This document shows, in pieces, positions 35,053 through 45,239 of a stretch of DNA of 64,000 nt; positions within the stretch are counted from its first letter, which is position 1; every line of letters begins with the position of its first letter. The stretch is from Arcticibacterium sp047623945 (GTDB lineage Bacteria; Bacteroidota; Bacteroidia; Cytophagales; Spirosomataceae). Under the pieces are notes generated by a model. It was not told where the DNA came from. It ran no database searches and worked only from the letters and a program-made list of their open reading frames with translations. A program made the translations under genes and the position numbers. The stretch is from the NCBI GenBank assembly GCA_047623945.1, contig JBLHOT010000002.1, positions 1-64,000 of the forward strand. Reading direction: 5' to 3'.

Positions 35053-38000
35053 CTAATCTACGTATTCTCTTTTTCTATTTTCAATGAGCGTACGCTCTTT
35101 CGCAGCTTCGAGTTCTGTCTTAGAACCAATTATCAAGTCTTGGTATTCTCTTTTACCCGTACCCGCTGGAATCAAATGACCAACAATTACATTCTCCTTG
35201 AGTCCACGTAAGGTATCTTCCTTACCCTGAACAGAAGCATGAGAAAGAACTTTAGTAGTTTCCTGGAAAGAGGCGGCAGAGAATACAGATTCTGTACCCA
35301 ATGATGCGGTTGTAATTCCTTGAAGAATGGTTTGAGATACCGCTGGCTTTGCGTCTCTTACCTTCATTATTTTCAAGTCCTCACGTTTCAGTCTACTATT
35401 CTCATCTCTAAACTCACGATTTGTACACATTTGACCTTGCTGATAGTTTTCTGAACCACCTGCGTCCTCTACAACTTTCATGTCCAAGATACGGTCATTT
35501 TCAACGCGGAACACCCATTTATTGATGGCCTGCATCTCTAGGAATACCGTGTCACCAGCATCGAGAATATCTACTTTCTGCATCATTTGACGTACAATAA
35601 CCTCAATGTGCTTATCTGAAAGTTTCACACCCTGCTGACGATATACTGCTTGAGTTTCATCTACTAAATACTCCTGAACGGCTGTTGGCCCCTTTATTCT
35701 AAGTATATCAGAAGGCGTAATAGCACCGTCAGATAATGGTTCACCAGCTCTTGTATAGTCTCCTTCTTGAACTAGGATGAGCTTAGAAAGAGACACCATG
35801 TACTTCATTTTGGTACCATCTTTGGCTTCCACAAAAACTTCGCGGTTACCTCTCTTAATACCACCGTATGAAACCACACCATCAATTTCAGAAACTACAG
35901 CAGGGTTGGAAGGATTACGAGCCTCAAAAAGCTCTGTAACTCTAGGTAAACCACCTGTAATGTCAGCGTTCATATTTACAGCTCTAGGTATCTTGGCCAG
36001 AATTTGTCCAGCTTTAACCTTAGCTTTTTCTTCTACCATCACACGAGCTCCTACAGGAAGATTGTACATCTTCTCGTCTTCTTTACCACCTTGAATAATG
36101 ATAGACGGGTTTTTAGTACGATCCTTAGTTTCTGTAATTACTTTATCTTTAAATCCAGTTTGCTCATCGGCTTCCTCTCTAAAGGTTATTCCTTCTTCAA
36201 TGGCATCATAAGCAATAGTTCCATCTCTTTCAGAGATAATTACTGCGTTAAATTGATCCCACATACAGATGTCATCACCTTTCTTAAGAACTTGGCCATC
36301 TTCTATTTGAAGTGTAGAACCGTATGGAATATTGTTGGTAATAAGGATTTGATTAGTCTCAGGATCTACAATCCTTAACTCACCTCTTCTACCAAGAACA
36401 ATCTTAGCAGAGTTTCCTTCCTTATCTATCGTCTCAACAGTTCTAACCTGATCAAAACTGGCTACTCCTGGGAATTTGGCTTTTATATTTGCATCTACAG
36501 ATACGTTCATAGCTGTACCTCCAGTGTGGAATGTACGAAGTGTTAACTGTGTACCCGGCTCACCAATAGACTGAGAAGCAATTACACCAACAGCTTCCCC
36601 GATTTCTACCATTTTGTTAGTAGAAAGGTTTCTACCATAACATTTGGCACAAATTCCGCGACGTGTTTCACAAGTTAATGCAGAACGTATCTCAACAGAA
36701 TCTACAGCAGATTCTTCTATAATTTCGGCTATTTCTTCTGTGATTTCTTCACCAGCTTTCGCTAAAAGAATTTTGGTCACTGGATCAATAACATCGTTAA
36801 CCGCCGTTCTCCCAAGAATACGCTCAGATAATGGTTCTACTATGTCTTCGTTATCTTTCAACGCGGCTACAGTGATACCTCTCAATGTTTCGCAGTCTTT
36901 TTCATTAACTACAACATCTTGAGCCACGTCATGTAATCTACGTGTTAGGTAACCAGCATCAGCCGTTTTAAGGGCTGTATCTGCCAAACCTTTACGAGCA
37001 CCGTGAGTCGAGATAAAGTACTCCAACACGTCTAAACCCTCTTTAAAGTTAGAAAGAATTGGGTTTTCAATGATTTCACCTACGGAACCTTGAATGTTTT
37101 TCTGTGGCTTTGCCATCAAACCTCTCATTCCACCTAACTGACGAATTTGCTCCTTAGAGCCACGGGCTCCGGAGTGCATCATCATATAAACCGAGTTAAA
37201 ACCCTGGTCTTCATCTTCCAATTGCTTCAGCAAAGTCTCTCTAAGACGTGTATTTACACGTGTCCAGATATCGATGATTTGGTTGTAACGCTCACGTTCA
37301 GTAATGATACCAAACATATAGTTACTTTGAACCTCTTCTACTTCCTTTCTTGCATTTTCAATTAGGCTCTCTTTTTCCGCTGGAATCTTGATATCTCCCA
37401 AACCAATTGACAAACCACCCGTGAAGGCAGTTTGGAAACCAAGTGTTTTGATATCATCTAAGAAGTCTGCTGTTCTTGCGAAACTAACTTCTTTGAAAAC
37501 CTGACCAATGATAGTCTGAAGCTTTTTCTTTGTTAAAAGCTCATTAATGTAACCCACTTGTTCGGGAACGAACTGGTTGAAAAGTATTCTACCAGCTACT
37601 GTCTCAATGATTTTGCTTTCTAGAATACCGTTGGCATTCTTTACATTCAACTTACAGTTTATGTAAGCATGCTTAGAAATAGAACCTTCATTTAAAGCAA
37701 TGATTACCTCATCTGGGGAGTAGAAAGTCATTCCTTCGCCATCAATCTTCTCTTCTGGAGTAGATCTTTTACCTTTAGTTACATAGTAAAGACCCAAAAC
37801 CATGTCCTGAGATGGTACCGTAATAGGTGCTCCATTGGCAGGATTAAGAATATTGTGAGAAGAAAGCATCAATATACTTGCTTCCAAAACAGCTTCTTGT
37901 CCTAAAGGAACGTGAACAGCCATTTGGTCACCATCAAAGTCAGCGTTAAAGGCTGTACATACTAATGGGTGTAATTGAATTGCTTTTCCTTCTACCAATT

Positions 38001-39360
38001 TTGGTTGGAATGCTTGAATACCTAACCTGTGCAATGTAGGAGCACGGTTAAGCATTACAGGATGGCCCTTCAATACGTTCTCAAGGATATCCCAAATAAC
38101 GGCGTCTTTTCTGTCTACAATTTTCTTAGCAGACTTTACCGTTTTTACTATACCACGCTCAATAAGCTTGCGGATAATAAAAGGCTTAAAAAGCTCGGCA
38201 GCCATTCCTTTAGGAAGACCACATTCGTGTAGTTTTAATTCTGGACCAACCACGATTACTGAACGACCAGAGTAATCAACACGCTTTCCAAGAAGGTTTT
38301 GACGGAATCTACCTTGCTTTCCTTTCAGCATATCTGAAAGAGACTTCAAGGCTCTATTTCCATCAGAACGAACAGCATTTACTTTTCTTGAATTATCAAA
38401 AAGAGAATCTACCGCCTCTTGAAGCATACGTTTCTCATTACGTAGGATTACCTCAGGAGCCTTGATTTCTAGTAATCTCTTAAGACGGTTATTACGAATA
38501 ATAACTCTGCGATAAAGATCATTCAAATCTGATGTTGCGAATCTTCCACCATCAAGTGGCACCAATGGACGTAATTCTGGTGGAATTACAGGAACCATTT
38601 TGATTACCATCCATTCTGGACGATTTTCAATTCTGGTGTTTGCATCACGAAGAGCTTCTACAATTCTCAATCTTTTCAAAGCTTCTGCTTTTCTTTGCTG
38701 AGAGGTGTCAGTAGCCGCTTGATGGCGTAACTGATAAGAAAGTTCGTCAAGCTTTAGTCTGCCTAAAAGCATTTCTAAAGCTTCAGCTCCCATTTTGGCG
38801 ATGAACTTTTGAGGGTCCTCGTTAGGAAGCATTTGGTTCTCTCTTGGAAGTTTATCTACTATGTCAAGATACTCTTCTTCAGTTAAGTAATCCATATATG
38901 CGATACCATCTTCTTCTTTGGCACCCGCTTGGATTACTACGTATCGTTCGTAGTAAATAATTTGGTCTAACTTCTTAGAGGAGAGTCCTAAAAGGTATCC
39001 AATCTTATTTGGAAGACTTTTAAAGTACCAGATATGTGCCACAGGAACTACGAGTTCTATGTGTCCCATGCGTTCTCTTCGGACTTTCTTTTCGGTAACT
39101 TCTACGCCACAACGGTCGCAGATGATACCTTTATAACGAATGCGTTTGTATTTTCCACAGTGACATTCCCAGTCCTTTACAGGTCCAAAAGTACGTTCAC
39201 AGAATAATCCACCCATTTCAGGCTTATATGTTCTGTAATTGATAGTTTCGGGTTGGGTAACTTCACCAAAAGAGCTTTCCAAAATAGATTCTGGAGAAGC
39301 CAAACTAATGGTTATACTGTTGAAGTCGCTTTTTAATTTTTGATTTTTCTTAAAAGACAT
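35053..39360 (-). CDS. rpoC: RNA polymerase subunit beta'
   Basis: Catalytic clamp half of RNA polymerase, 1435 residues. The N-terminal zinc site is CHC at 66-68 with CDRC at 81-84; the catalytic Mg motif NADFDGDQ is near residue 475; the second zinc site uses CETRRGICAKCYGR. Bridge-helix and trigger-loop regions (GARGSKEQIRQLGGMRGLM, GEAVGVIASQSIGEPGTQLTLRTFHTGG) are intact. The ATG at 39360 gives the expected MSFKKNQ start. It lies 31 bases after rpoB on the same transcript and ends at a strong terminator. Confidence 0.98.
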   Translation of the reverse strand: MSFKKNQKLKSDFNSITISLASPESILESSFGEVTQPETINYRTYKPEMGGLFCERTFGPVKDWECHCGKYKRIRYKGIICDRCGVEVTEKKVRRERMGHIELVVPVAHIWYFKSLPNKIGYLLGLSSKKLDQIIYYERYVVIQAGAKEEDGIAYMDYLTEEEYLDIVDKLPRENQMLPNEDPQKFIAKMGAEALEMLLGRLKLDELSYQLRHQAATDTSQQRKAEALKRLRIVEALRDANTRIENRPEWMVIKMVPVIPPELRPLVPLDGGRFATSDLNDLYRRVIIRNNRLKRLLEIKAPEVILRNEKRMLQEAVDSLFDNSRKVNAVRSDGNRALKSLSDMLKGKQGRFRQNLLGKRVDYSGRSVIVVGPELKLHECGLPKGMAAELFKPFIIRKLIERGIVKTVKSAKKIVDRKDAVIWDILENVLKGHPVMLNRAPTLHRLGIQAFQPKLVEGKAIQLHPLVCTAFNADFDGDQMAVHVPLGQEAVLEASILMLSSHNILNPANGAPITVPSQDMVLGLYYVTKGKRSTPEEKIDGEGMTFYSPDEVIIALNEGSISKHAYINCKLNVKNANGILESKIIETVAGRILFNQFVPEQVGYINELLTKKKLQTIIGQVFKEVSFARTADFLDDIKTLGFQTAFTGGLSIGLGDIKIPAEKESLIENARKEVEEVQSNYMFGIITERERYNQIIDIWTRVNTRLRETLLKQLEDEDQGFNSVYMMMHSGARGSKEQIRQLGGMRGLMAKPQKNIQGSVGEIIENPILSNFKEGLDVLEYFISTHGARKGLADTALKTADAGYLTRRLHDVAQDVVVNEKDCETLRGITVAALKDNEDIVEPLSERILGRTAVNDVIDPVTKILLAKAGEEITEEIAEIIEESAVDSVEIRSALTCETRRGICAKCYGRNLSTNKMVEIGEAVGVIASQSIGEPGTQLTLRTFHTGGTAMNVSVDANIKAKFPGVASFDQVRTVETIDKEGNSAKIVLGRRGELRIVDPETNQILITNNIPYGSTLQIEDGQVLKKGDDICMWDQFNAVIISERDGTIAYDAIEEGITFREEADEQTGFKDKVITETKDRTKNPSIIIQGGKEDEKMYNLPVGARVMVEEKAKVKAGQILAKIPRAVNMNADITGGLPRVTELFEARNPSNPAVVSEIDGVVSYGGIKRGNREVFVEAKDGTKMKYMVSLSKLILVQEGDYTRAGEPLSDGAITPSDILRIKGPTAVQEYLVDETQAVYRQQGVKLSDKHIEVIVRQMMQKVDILDAGDTVFLEMQAINKWVFRVENDRILDMKVVEDAGGSENYQQGQMCTNREFRDENSRLKREDLKIMKVRDAKPAVSQTILQGITTASLGTESVFSAASFQETTKVLSHASVQGKEDTLRGLKENVIVGHLIPAGTGKREYQDLIIGSKTELEAAKERTLIENRKREYVD

Positions 39361-39391
39361 TTTCTTTCTTTTTTAAATGAAAATGATAAAA

Positions 39392-42300
39392 TTATTTCAA
39401 GGTAATTTCAAGAGCCAAGCCTCTCAATTCATGTACAAGTACATTGAATGATTCTGGGATGCTTGGTTTCGGAAGATTCTCACCTTTCACTATCGCTTCG
39501 TATGCTTTGGCTCGGCCAATAACATCATCAGATTTTAACGTCAAAATCTCTCTTAGAACGTGAGATGCACCGAATGCCTCGAGTGCCCACACTTCCATTT
39601 CTCCAAAACGCTGTCCACCAAACTGTGCTTTACCACCCAATGGCTGCTGCGTAATAAGGGAGTATGGTCCAATAGATCTGGCGTGCATTTTATCATCCAC
39701 TAAGTGACCTAGTTTAAGCATGTAGATAATACCTACAGTTACTTTCTGGTCAAACTTCTCACCAGTTAGTCCATTGTAAAGTACTGTTCTACCCCAATCA
39801 GGTAAACCGGCTTCAACCACTTCAGCGGTTACTTCAGCAGCTGTGGCACCATCAAAAATAGGCGTTGCGTATCTCCTGTCTAGTTTTCTACCGGCCCAAC
39901 CCAGAGCAGTTTCATAAAGCTGACCAATATTCATACGAGAAGGTACACCCAATGGGTTTAGCACGATATCTACAGGACTTCCATCCTCTAAAAATGGCAT
40001 GTCTTCTTGACGAACGATTCTTGCTACAACACCTTTGTTACCGTGACGACCGGCCATTTTATCACCGACTTTCAACTTACGTTTCTTAGCGATGTATACT
40101 TTAGCAAGCTTCACAATTCCAGCAGGTAATTCATCTCCTACTTCAAGTACGAAACGTTCTCTCTTAAACTCGCCCATTATCTCACTACGCTTAGAAAGAT
40201 AATTTTTGACAAGTCTTACAAGTAGTTGGTTGTTAGCTTCGTCCTTAGACCAGCCCTCAAGCATGATGTCACCCAATAGATTAGACTCTTCAGGTACACT
40301 GTATGTGCTTTCGTCTACGTATGGATTCTTATCAGGGAACAGGTTGTTAGTAATGTTTGACTTATTGAATTTAACTCCCTTAGAAATTAACTCGTCACCA
40401 AACTTATGCTTAACACCGTTTGTGGTTTTACCAGAAAGAATTGTTACCATTTTGTCAATCATAATAGTCTTGATTTCGGCAAGATTATTACTGTGATCTT
40501 TAAGTAAGGTTTTTAATTCTTCTTTGTGCTTAACTCTTTCTTCTTTTGTCGGTCTTGAGAAAAGCTTAGTATCGATAACAACACCACGAAGTGATGGGGA
40601 CGCTTTCTTAGAAGCATCTTTCACATCACCGGCTTTATCACCGAATATGGCACGAAGAAGTTTTTCTTCAGGCGTAGGATCAGACTCTCCTTTTGGTGTA
40701 ATTTTTCCAATAAGAATGTCTCCTTCCTTGATATGGGTACCTACTCTTACAATTCCATTTTCATCCAAATTCTTAACTGTTTCTTCAGAAACGTTAGGAA
40801 TTTCAGCTGTTAACTCTTCTTGACCACGCTTTGTATCTCTTACCTCAAGGTCAAATTCCTCAATGTGTAAAGAAGTGAAAATGTCATCTCTCACAACTCT
40901 TTCAGAAATCACAATAGCATCCTCAAAGTTATAACCCTGCCAAGGCATGAATGCCACAAGCATGTTTCTACCAAGGGCAAGCTCGCCACCTTGTGTAGCG
41001 TAACCTTCTACTAATATTTGACCTTTAGATACACGTTCTTTCAAGCCCACAATTGGTCTTAGATTGATACAGGTATCTTGGTTGGTTCTTCTGAACTTAA
41101 TTAGGTCGTAAGTCTTTTCGCTGGTATTAAAATTAACAGTGATGTCATCTTCATTCCAGTCGTAGTTTACTGTAATTCTATTGGCATCTACATATTCTAT
41201 AGTACCAGGCCCTTCGGCCACAACCATTGTACGAGAGTCGCGTGCAATTCTACTTTCAAGACCTGTTCCTACAATAGGAGCTTCTGGTCTTAGTAATGGA
41301 ACTGCTTGACGTTGCATGTTAGAGCCCATCAATGCACGGTTGGCATCATCATGCTCTAAGAAAGGAATGATAGAGGCCGCAACAGATACAATCTGATTTG
41401 GGGCAATATCCATGTAGTCAATTTCTTTAGGGTCTTTCAATGGGAAATCACCTTCAAAACGACATTTTAGGCTAGCGTCCTTGAAAGAACCAGAACCATC
41501 TGCATCAGGAGTGGCCATGGCAATATTTTTACCATCTTCCTCTTCTGCTGTTAAGTATTCTACCTCACCAGAAACTTTTCCGTCATTAATTTTCATGTAA
41601 GGAGTCTCAATGAAGCCCATTGAATTTACCTTAGCATAAGTACAAAGAGAGGAGATCAAACCAATGTTTGGTCCTTCAGGAGTTTCAATAGTACAAAGAC
41701 GGCCGTAGTGAGTGTAGTGTACATCTCGAACTTCAAAACCTGCTCTTTCTCTTGATAGACCACCAGGTCCAAGAGCAGACATTCTACGCTTGTGAGTAAT
41801 CTCAGCTAGTGGATTTGTTTGATCCATGAACTGAGAAAGCTGGTTAGTTCCAAAGAATGAGTTAATAACAGAAGACAGAGTACGAGCGTTAATCAAGTCA
41901 ACTGGCTTGAAGTCTTCATTGTCACGAACGTTCATTCGCTCTTTAATAGTACGAGCCATACGGGCAAGACCTACTCCAAACTGACTAGAAAGCTGCTCAC
42001 CTACTGTTCTTACACGACGATTAGAAAGGTGGTCAATATCATCCACAACAGTTTTTGCATTGATCAATGTGATCAAGTATTTAACAATTCTGATAATGTC
42101 TTCTGTCGTTAACACTCTTTTGGTCAACTCAGTGTCCATTTCCAATTTGGTATTGACACGATATCTTCCTACTTCACCAAGGTCATATCTCTTCTCTGAG
42201 AAGAACAAGCCTTGTATAATTTCACGGGCCGTAGCCTCATCAGGAGCTTCTGTATTTCTCAGCTGACGATAAATCTGCTCAACGGCTTCTTTTTCAGAAT

Positions 42301-43249
42301 TGGAGCTATCCTTCTGAAGTGTGTTGTAAATGATGTTGTAATCAGCAACATTAGCATCTTCACGATGTAAAATTGCAGATTTTTGGTCAGTGTCAAGGAT
42401 TAATTGGATGTCGTCTTCTGTGATAATAGAATCACGCTCCATGATGACTTCATTTCTATCAATAGAAACTACCTCTCCTGTATCCTCATCCACGAAATCT
42501 TCTGTCCATGTCTTTAGGACTCTCGCCGCCAATTTCCTGCCAACTGCTTTCTTAAGATCTTTTCTCGTAGCATTTACTTCCTCAGAAAGCTCAAATAGGT
42601 TAAGGATGTCTTTGTCAGAACCAAAACCAATAGAACGTAATAAAGTGGTTACAGGAAACTTCTTCTTACGATCAATGTATGCGTACATGACATTGTTTAC
42701 GTCTGTAGAAAATTCAATCCATGAGCCCTTCATTGGGATTACTCTTGCAGAGTAAAGTTTTGTGCCGTTTGTATGCTTACTCATAGAGAAGAATACACCT
42801 GGTGAACGATGAAGTTGAGAAACGATAACTCTTTCTGCACCATTGATGACAAACGAGCCACGATTAGTCATATAAGGGATGTTTCCTAAGAAAACTTCCT
42901 GCTCAATGGTTTCGAAATCTTCGTTGTCGTCGTCATTACAAAGCAATCTTAACTTTGCTTTTAAGGGTACAGAGTAGGTTAGTCCTCTGTCAATACACTC
43001 ATCTACTGAGTATTTTGGTGGGTCAACTGTATAGTCGACAAATTCTAGCACAAAGTTCTCCCTAGAATCTGCTATCGGGAAATTATCCATAAATACCTTG
43101 TAAAGGCCTTCGGCACGACGGCTTTCAGCTGGGGTATCTATCTGGAAAAATTCCTGAAAAGATTCAAGCTGAATATCCAAGAAATCTGGATATTCTAAAG
43201 CAGGATGAACATTGGCAAAACTCTTCCTTCCGGTTGCTGTCAAATTCAA
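39392..43249 (-). CDS. rpoB: RNA polymerase subunit beta
   Basis: 1285-residue subunit with the catalytic cleft shared with beta'. The rifampicin-binding region reads FGTNQLSQFMDQTNPLAEIT, then HKRRMSALGPGGLSRERAG, with the wild-type Asp, His and Ser at the main resistance positions, so sensitivity is expected. The C-terminal MEVWALEAFGASHVLREILT block is intact. A 288-base spacer with a hairpin plus T-containing run separates it from rplL. Confidence 0.98.
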   Translation of the reverse strand: MNLTATGRKSFANVHPALEYPDFLDIQLESFQEFFQIDTPAESRRAEGLYKVFMDNFPIADSRENFVLEFVDYTVDPPKYSVDECIDRGLTYSVPLKAKLRLLCNDDDNEDFETIEQEVFLGNIPYMTNRGSFVINGAERVIVSQLHRSPGVFFSMSKHTNGTKLYSARVIPMKGSWIEFSTDVNNVMYAYIDRKKKFPVTTLLRSIGFGSDKDILNLFELSEEVNATRKDLKKAVGRKLAARVLKTWTEDFVDEDTGEVVSIDRNEVIMERDSIITEDDIQLILDTDQKSAILHREDANVADYNIIYNTLQKDSSNSEKEAVEQIYRQLRNTEAPDEATAREIIQGLFFSEKRYDLGEVGRYRVNTKLEMDTELTKRVLTTEDIIRIVKYLITLINAKTVVDDIDHLSNRRVRTVGEQLSSQFGVGLARMARTIKERMNVRDNEDFKPVDLINARTLSSVINSFFGTNQLSQFMDQTNPLAEITHKRRMSALGPGGLSRERAGFEVRDVHYTHYGRLCTIETPEGPNIGLISSLCTYAKVNSMGFIETPYMKINDGKVSGEVEYLTAEEEDGKNIAMATPDADGSGSFKDASLKCRFEGDFPLKDPKEIDYMDIAPNQIVSVAASIIPFLEHDDANRALMGSNMQRQAVPLLRPEAPIVGTGLESRIARDSRTMVVAEGPGTIEYVDANRITVNYDWNEDDITVNFNTSEKTYDLIKFRRTNQDTCINLRPIVGLKERVSKGQILVEGYATQGGELALGRNMLVAFMPWQGYNFEDAIVISERVVRDDIFTSLHIEEFDLEVRDTKRGQEELTAEIPNVSEETVKNLDENGIVRVGTHIKEGDILIGKITPKGESDPTPEEKLLRAIFGDKAGDVKDASKKASPSLRGVVIDTKLFSRPTKEERVKHKEELKTLLKDHSNNLAEIKTIMIDKMVTILSGKTTNGVKHKFGDELISKGVKFNKSNITNNLFPDKNPYVDESTYSVPEESNLLGDIMLEGWSKDEANNQLLVRLVKNYLSKRSEIMGEFKRERFVLEVGDELPAGIVKLAKVYIAKKRKLKVGDKMAGRHGNKGVVARIVRQEDMPFLEDGSPVDIVLNPLGVPSRMNIGQLYETALGWAGRKLDRRYATPIFDGATAAEVTAEVVEAGLPDWGRTVLYNGLTGEKFDQKVTVGIIYMLKLGHLVDDKMHARSIGPYSLITQQPLGGKAQFGGQRFGEMEVWALEAFGASHVLREILTLKSDDVIGRAKAYEAIVKGENLPKPSIPESFNVLVHELRGLALEITLK

Positions 43250-43348
43250 AGCTTTAATGTTTTAATTATAAAAAATTATAAACTTGTTGGCTTTCGAGTA
43301 AACAATTCACTCTTACTAACCAAGGAACTCGCAGTGAAGCCAATTCGG

Positions 43349-43391
43349 GTCCCTATGCTACTGTCCTACGAAAAACAGTAGTGTATCGGAC
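43349..43391 (-). promoter_or_regulatory. Stem-loop in the rpoB leader
   Basis: CTACTGT/ACAGTAG (43358-43364 with 43375-43381) enclosed by GTCC/GGAC arms (43349-43352 with 43388-43391). It lies in the untranslated stretch between the rplL-rpoB attenuator and the rpoB start, and may be a regulatory structure. Confidence 0.35.
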
Positions 43392-43476
43392 AAGAATTTT
43401 ATTAATTAATCAAGGGTTTTACTCCGAGAATATTTTTATGGTGTGGGTATTAGAACGCTTTATTTTTTTACAACAA

Positions 43477-43516
43477 AAGACTCGACCGATTTTTTAGCAA
43501 AATCGGACCGAGTCTA
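43477..43516 (-). terminator. Attenuator between rplL and rpoB
   Basis: On the minus strand arms AGACTCGGTCCGATTTT and AAAATCGGTCGAGTCT form a 15-bp stem with one bulge, followed by TTTGTTG. It starts 22 bases after the rplL stop. A partial terminator at this place is known from E. coli, where it sets the ratio of ribosomal protein to polymerase. Confidence 0.65.
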
Positions 43517-43537
43517 TTGAGTGTTTAAGGTATTAGC

Positions 43538-43912
43538 TTAAGCTAATTCTACTTCAGCACCAGCTTCTTCAAGCTGCTTTTTCATAGCTTCTGCTTCATC
43601 TTTAGCGATGCCTTCTTTGATTGCTTTTGGAGCAGAATCAACTAGATCCTTAGCATCCTTCAATCCTAAACCAGCTAGGTCTTTTACTAATTTAACTACT
43701 TGAAGCTTGCTTCCACCAGCTGCTTTAAGGATTACGTCAAACGTTGTTTTCTCTTCAACTGCTGCTTCTTCAGCTGCAGGTCCAGCTACCATTACGGCTC
43801 CACCAGCTGCTGGCTCAATGCCATACTCGTCTTTAAGGATGTCAGCTAACTCATTTACTTCTTTAACAGTAAGGTTAACTAATTGCTCTGCGAAGGCTTT
43901 TAAATCTGCCAT
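43538..43912 (-). CDS. rplL: 50S ribosomal protein L7/L12
   Basis: 124-residue stalk protein that recruits translation factors to the ribosome. N-terminal dimerisation helices (ADLKAFAEQLVNLTVKEVNELA), an Ala/Gly/Glu hinge (AAGGAVMVAGPAAEEAAVEEK), and the conserved C-terminal factor-binding domain (TFDVILKAAGGSKLQVVKLV) are all there. 39 bases after rplJ. Confidence 0.97.
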   Translation of the reverse strand: MADLKAFAEQLVNLTVKEVNELADILKDEYGIEPAAGGAVMVAGPAAEEAAVEEKTTFDVILKAAGGSKLQVVKLVKDLAGLGLKDAKDLVDSAPKAIKEGIAKDEAEAMKKQLEEAGAEVELA

Positions 43913-43951
43913 TATTTCTAAAAATTTAAATAGTTTATACTTTGATTAAAA

Positions 43952-44485
43952 TTAGGCGGCTTCTTTCTCTGAAAGAGTTTTAAGAATACCAGCCAGTTTG
44001 TTACCACCACTTTGCAATCCACCTATAACGGTTTTTGCAGGTGATTGAAGTAACATGATTACTTCGCCAATCATTTCGGCTTTAGATTTCAAGCTAGCAA
44101 GTGTATCCAATTGGTCGTGGCCTATAAATAGGTCCGAGTCAATAGATGCTCCTTTTAACTTGATAGAATCTTTATTTTCCTTTAAGAAATCTTTGATAAG
44201 CTTAGCGGCATCTTTCCCAGATTCTGGGTGAAACATGATACCAGAGAAACCTTTCAATACAGACTCATTGAATGGCGTGTAATCAGTTTCTAGAGTGTCT
44301 AGAGCTTTCTCTATAAGAGAGTTTTTTACCACTTTGTATTCTATACCTCTTTCAAAGCAAAGACGACGTAGCTTATTTGTTTTAGCTACAGTCATTCCAC
44401 TAGCGTCAGTGATATAGAAAAATGGATTAGACTGAAACTTCTCAGATAGATCCTGAATAATTACTCCTTTGTCTTGTCTATTCAT
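43952..44485 (-). CDS. rplJ: 50S ribosomal protein L10
   Basis: 177-residue stalk base that binds 23S rRNA and L7/L12 dimers. The N-terminal domain shows the L10 pattern (FQSNPFFYITDASGMTVAKT, LRRLCFERGIEYKVVKNSL), with LKGFSGIMFHPE in the middle, and the C-terminal helix for L7/L12 binding (KLAGILKTLSEKEAA). It starts 2 bases after the rplA stop. Confidence 0.95.
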   Translation of the reverse strand: MNRQDKGVIIQDLSEKFQSNPFFYITDASGMTVAKTNKLRRLCFERGIEYKVVKNSLIEKALDTLETDYTPFNESVLKGFSGIMFHPESGKDAAKLIKDFLKENKDSIKLKGASIDSDLFIGHDQLDTLASLKSKAEMIGEVIMLLQSPAKTVIGGLQSGGNKLAGILKTLSEKEAA

Positions 44486-44487
44486 GA

Positions 44488-45186
44488 TTACAATCCTTTT
44501 ATGTCGGTAAGATCAATTTTAATACCAGGACTCATTGTGCTAGACAGTGTAATGCCTTTCACATAAGTTCCTTTGGCCGAAGAAGGCTTAAGTCTAACAA
44601 TGGTCGCCATTAGCTCCTCAATGTTTTCTTCAAGTTGCTTTGCTTCGAAAGATGTTTTACCTATTCCAGCGTGAATGATACCAGTTTTATCAACTTTAAA
44701 GTCGATTTTACCGGCCTTAACGTCTGTTACTGCTTGTCCAACATTAGGAGTTACTGTTCCGGCTTTAGGGTTGGGCATAAGACCTCTTGGTCCTAATATT
44801 CTACCTAAACGACCCAGTTTCGCCATAACAGCAGGCATTGTAACGATAACGTCAATATCCGTCCATCCTTTTGAAATCTTATCGATGTATTCATCAAGGC
44901 CAACATAATCAGCTCCTGCGTCTTTTGCTTCTTGCTCCTTATCGGGAGTACATAGAACGAGAACTTTGATTTGCTTACCTGTGCCATGAGGAAGAGCCAC
45001 CACGCCACGAACCATTTGGTCTGCTTTACGAGGATCTACCCCCAATCTAATGTCTACATCTACAGATGCGTCAAAAGTTGTGTATGAAATATCTTTCAAC
45101 ACACTGGTAGCTTCTGCCAAAAGGTACTCCTGCTCAGGATTATACTTGGACAGGGCTTCTTTTCTTTTTTTACTTAATCTTGCCAT
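44488..45186 (-). CDS. rplA: 50S ribosomal protein L1
   Basis: 232-residue protein of the mobile L1 stalk; in other bacteria it also represses its own operon by binding the rplK leader. Family blocks VDVDIRLGVDPRKADQMVRG, LPHGTGK, GRLGRILGPRGLMPNPKAGT and KTGIIHAGIGK are intact. The ATG at 45186 gives the normal start MARLSKKRKE; the longer in-frame form from 45213 has an unusual N-terminus and was rejected. Confidence 0.97.
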   Translation of the reverse strand: MARLSKKRKEALSKYNPEQEYLLAEATSVLKDISYTTFDASVDVDIRLGVDPRKADQMVRGVVALPHGTGKQIKVLVLCTPDKEQEAKDAGADYVGLDEYIDKISKGWTDIDVIVTMPAVMAKLGRLGRILGPRGLMPNPKAGTVTPNVGQAVTDVKAGKIDFKVDKTGIIHAGIGKTSFEAKQLEENIEELMATIVRLKPSSAKGTYVKGITLSSTMSPGIKIDLTDIKGL

Positions 45187-45239
45187 TTGTTTTGGTAAAT
45201 AACGCCATGTCAAAGCATGGCTCCCATTAATTTATTTAA

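Noticed and set aside
35777..42755. Plus-strand open frames of 60-124 codons across rpoB and rpoC
   Set aside because: They are antisense shadows of highly conserved genes with no family similarity or promoter.
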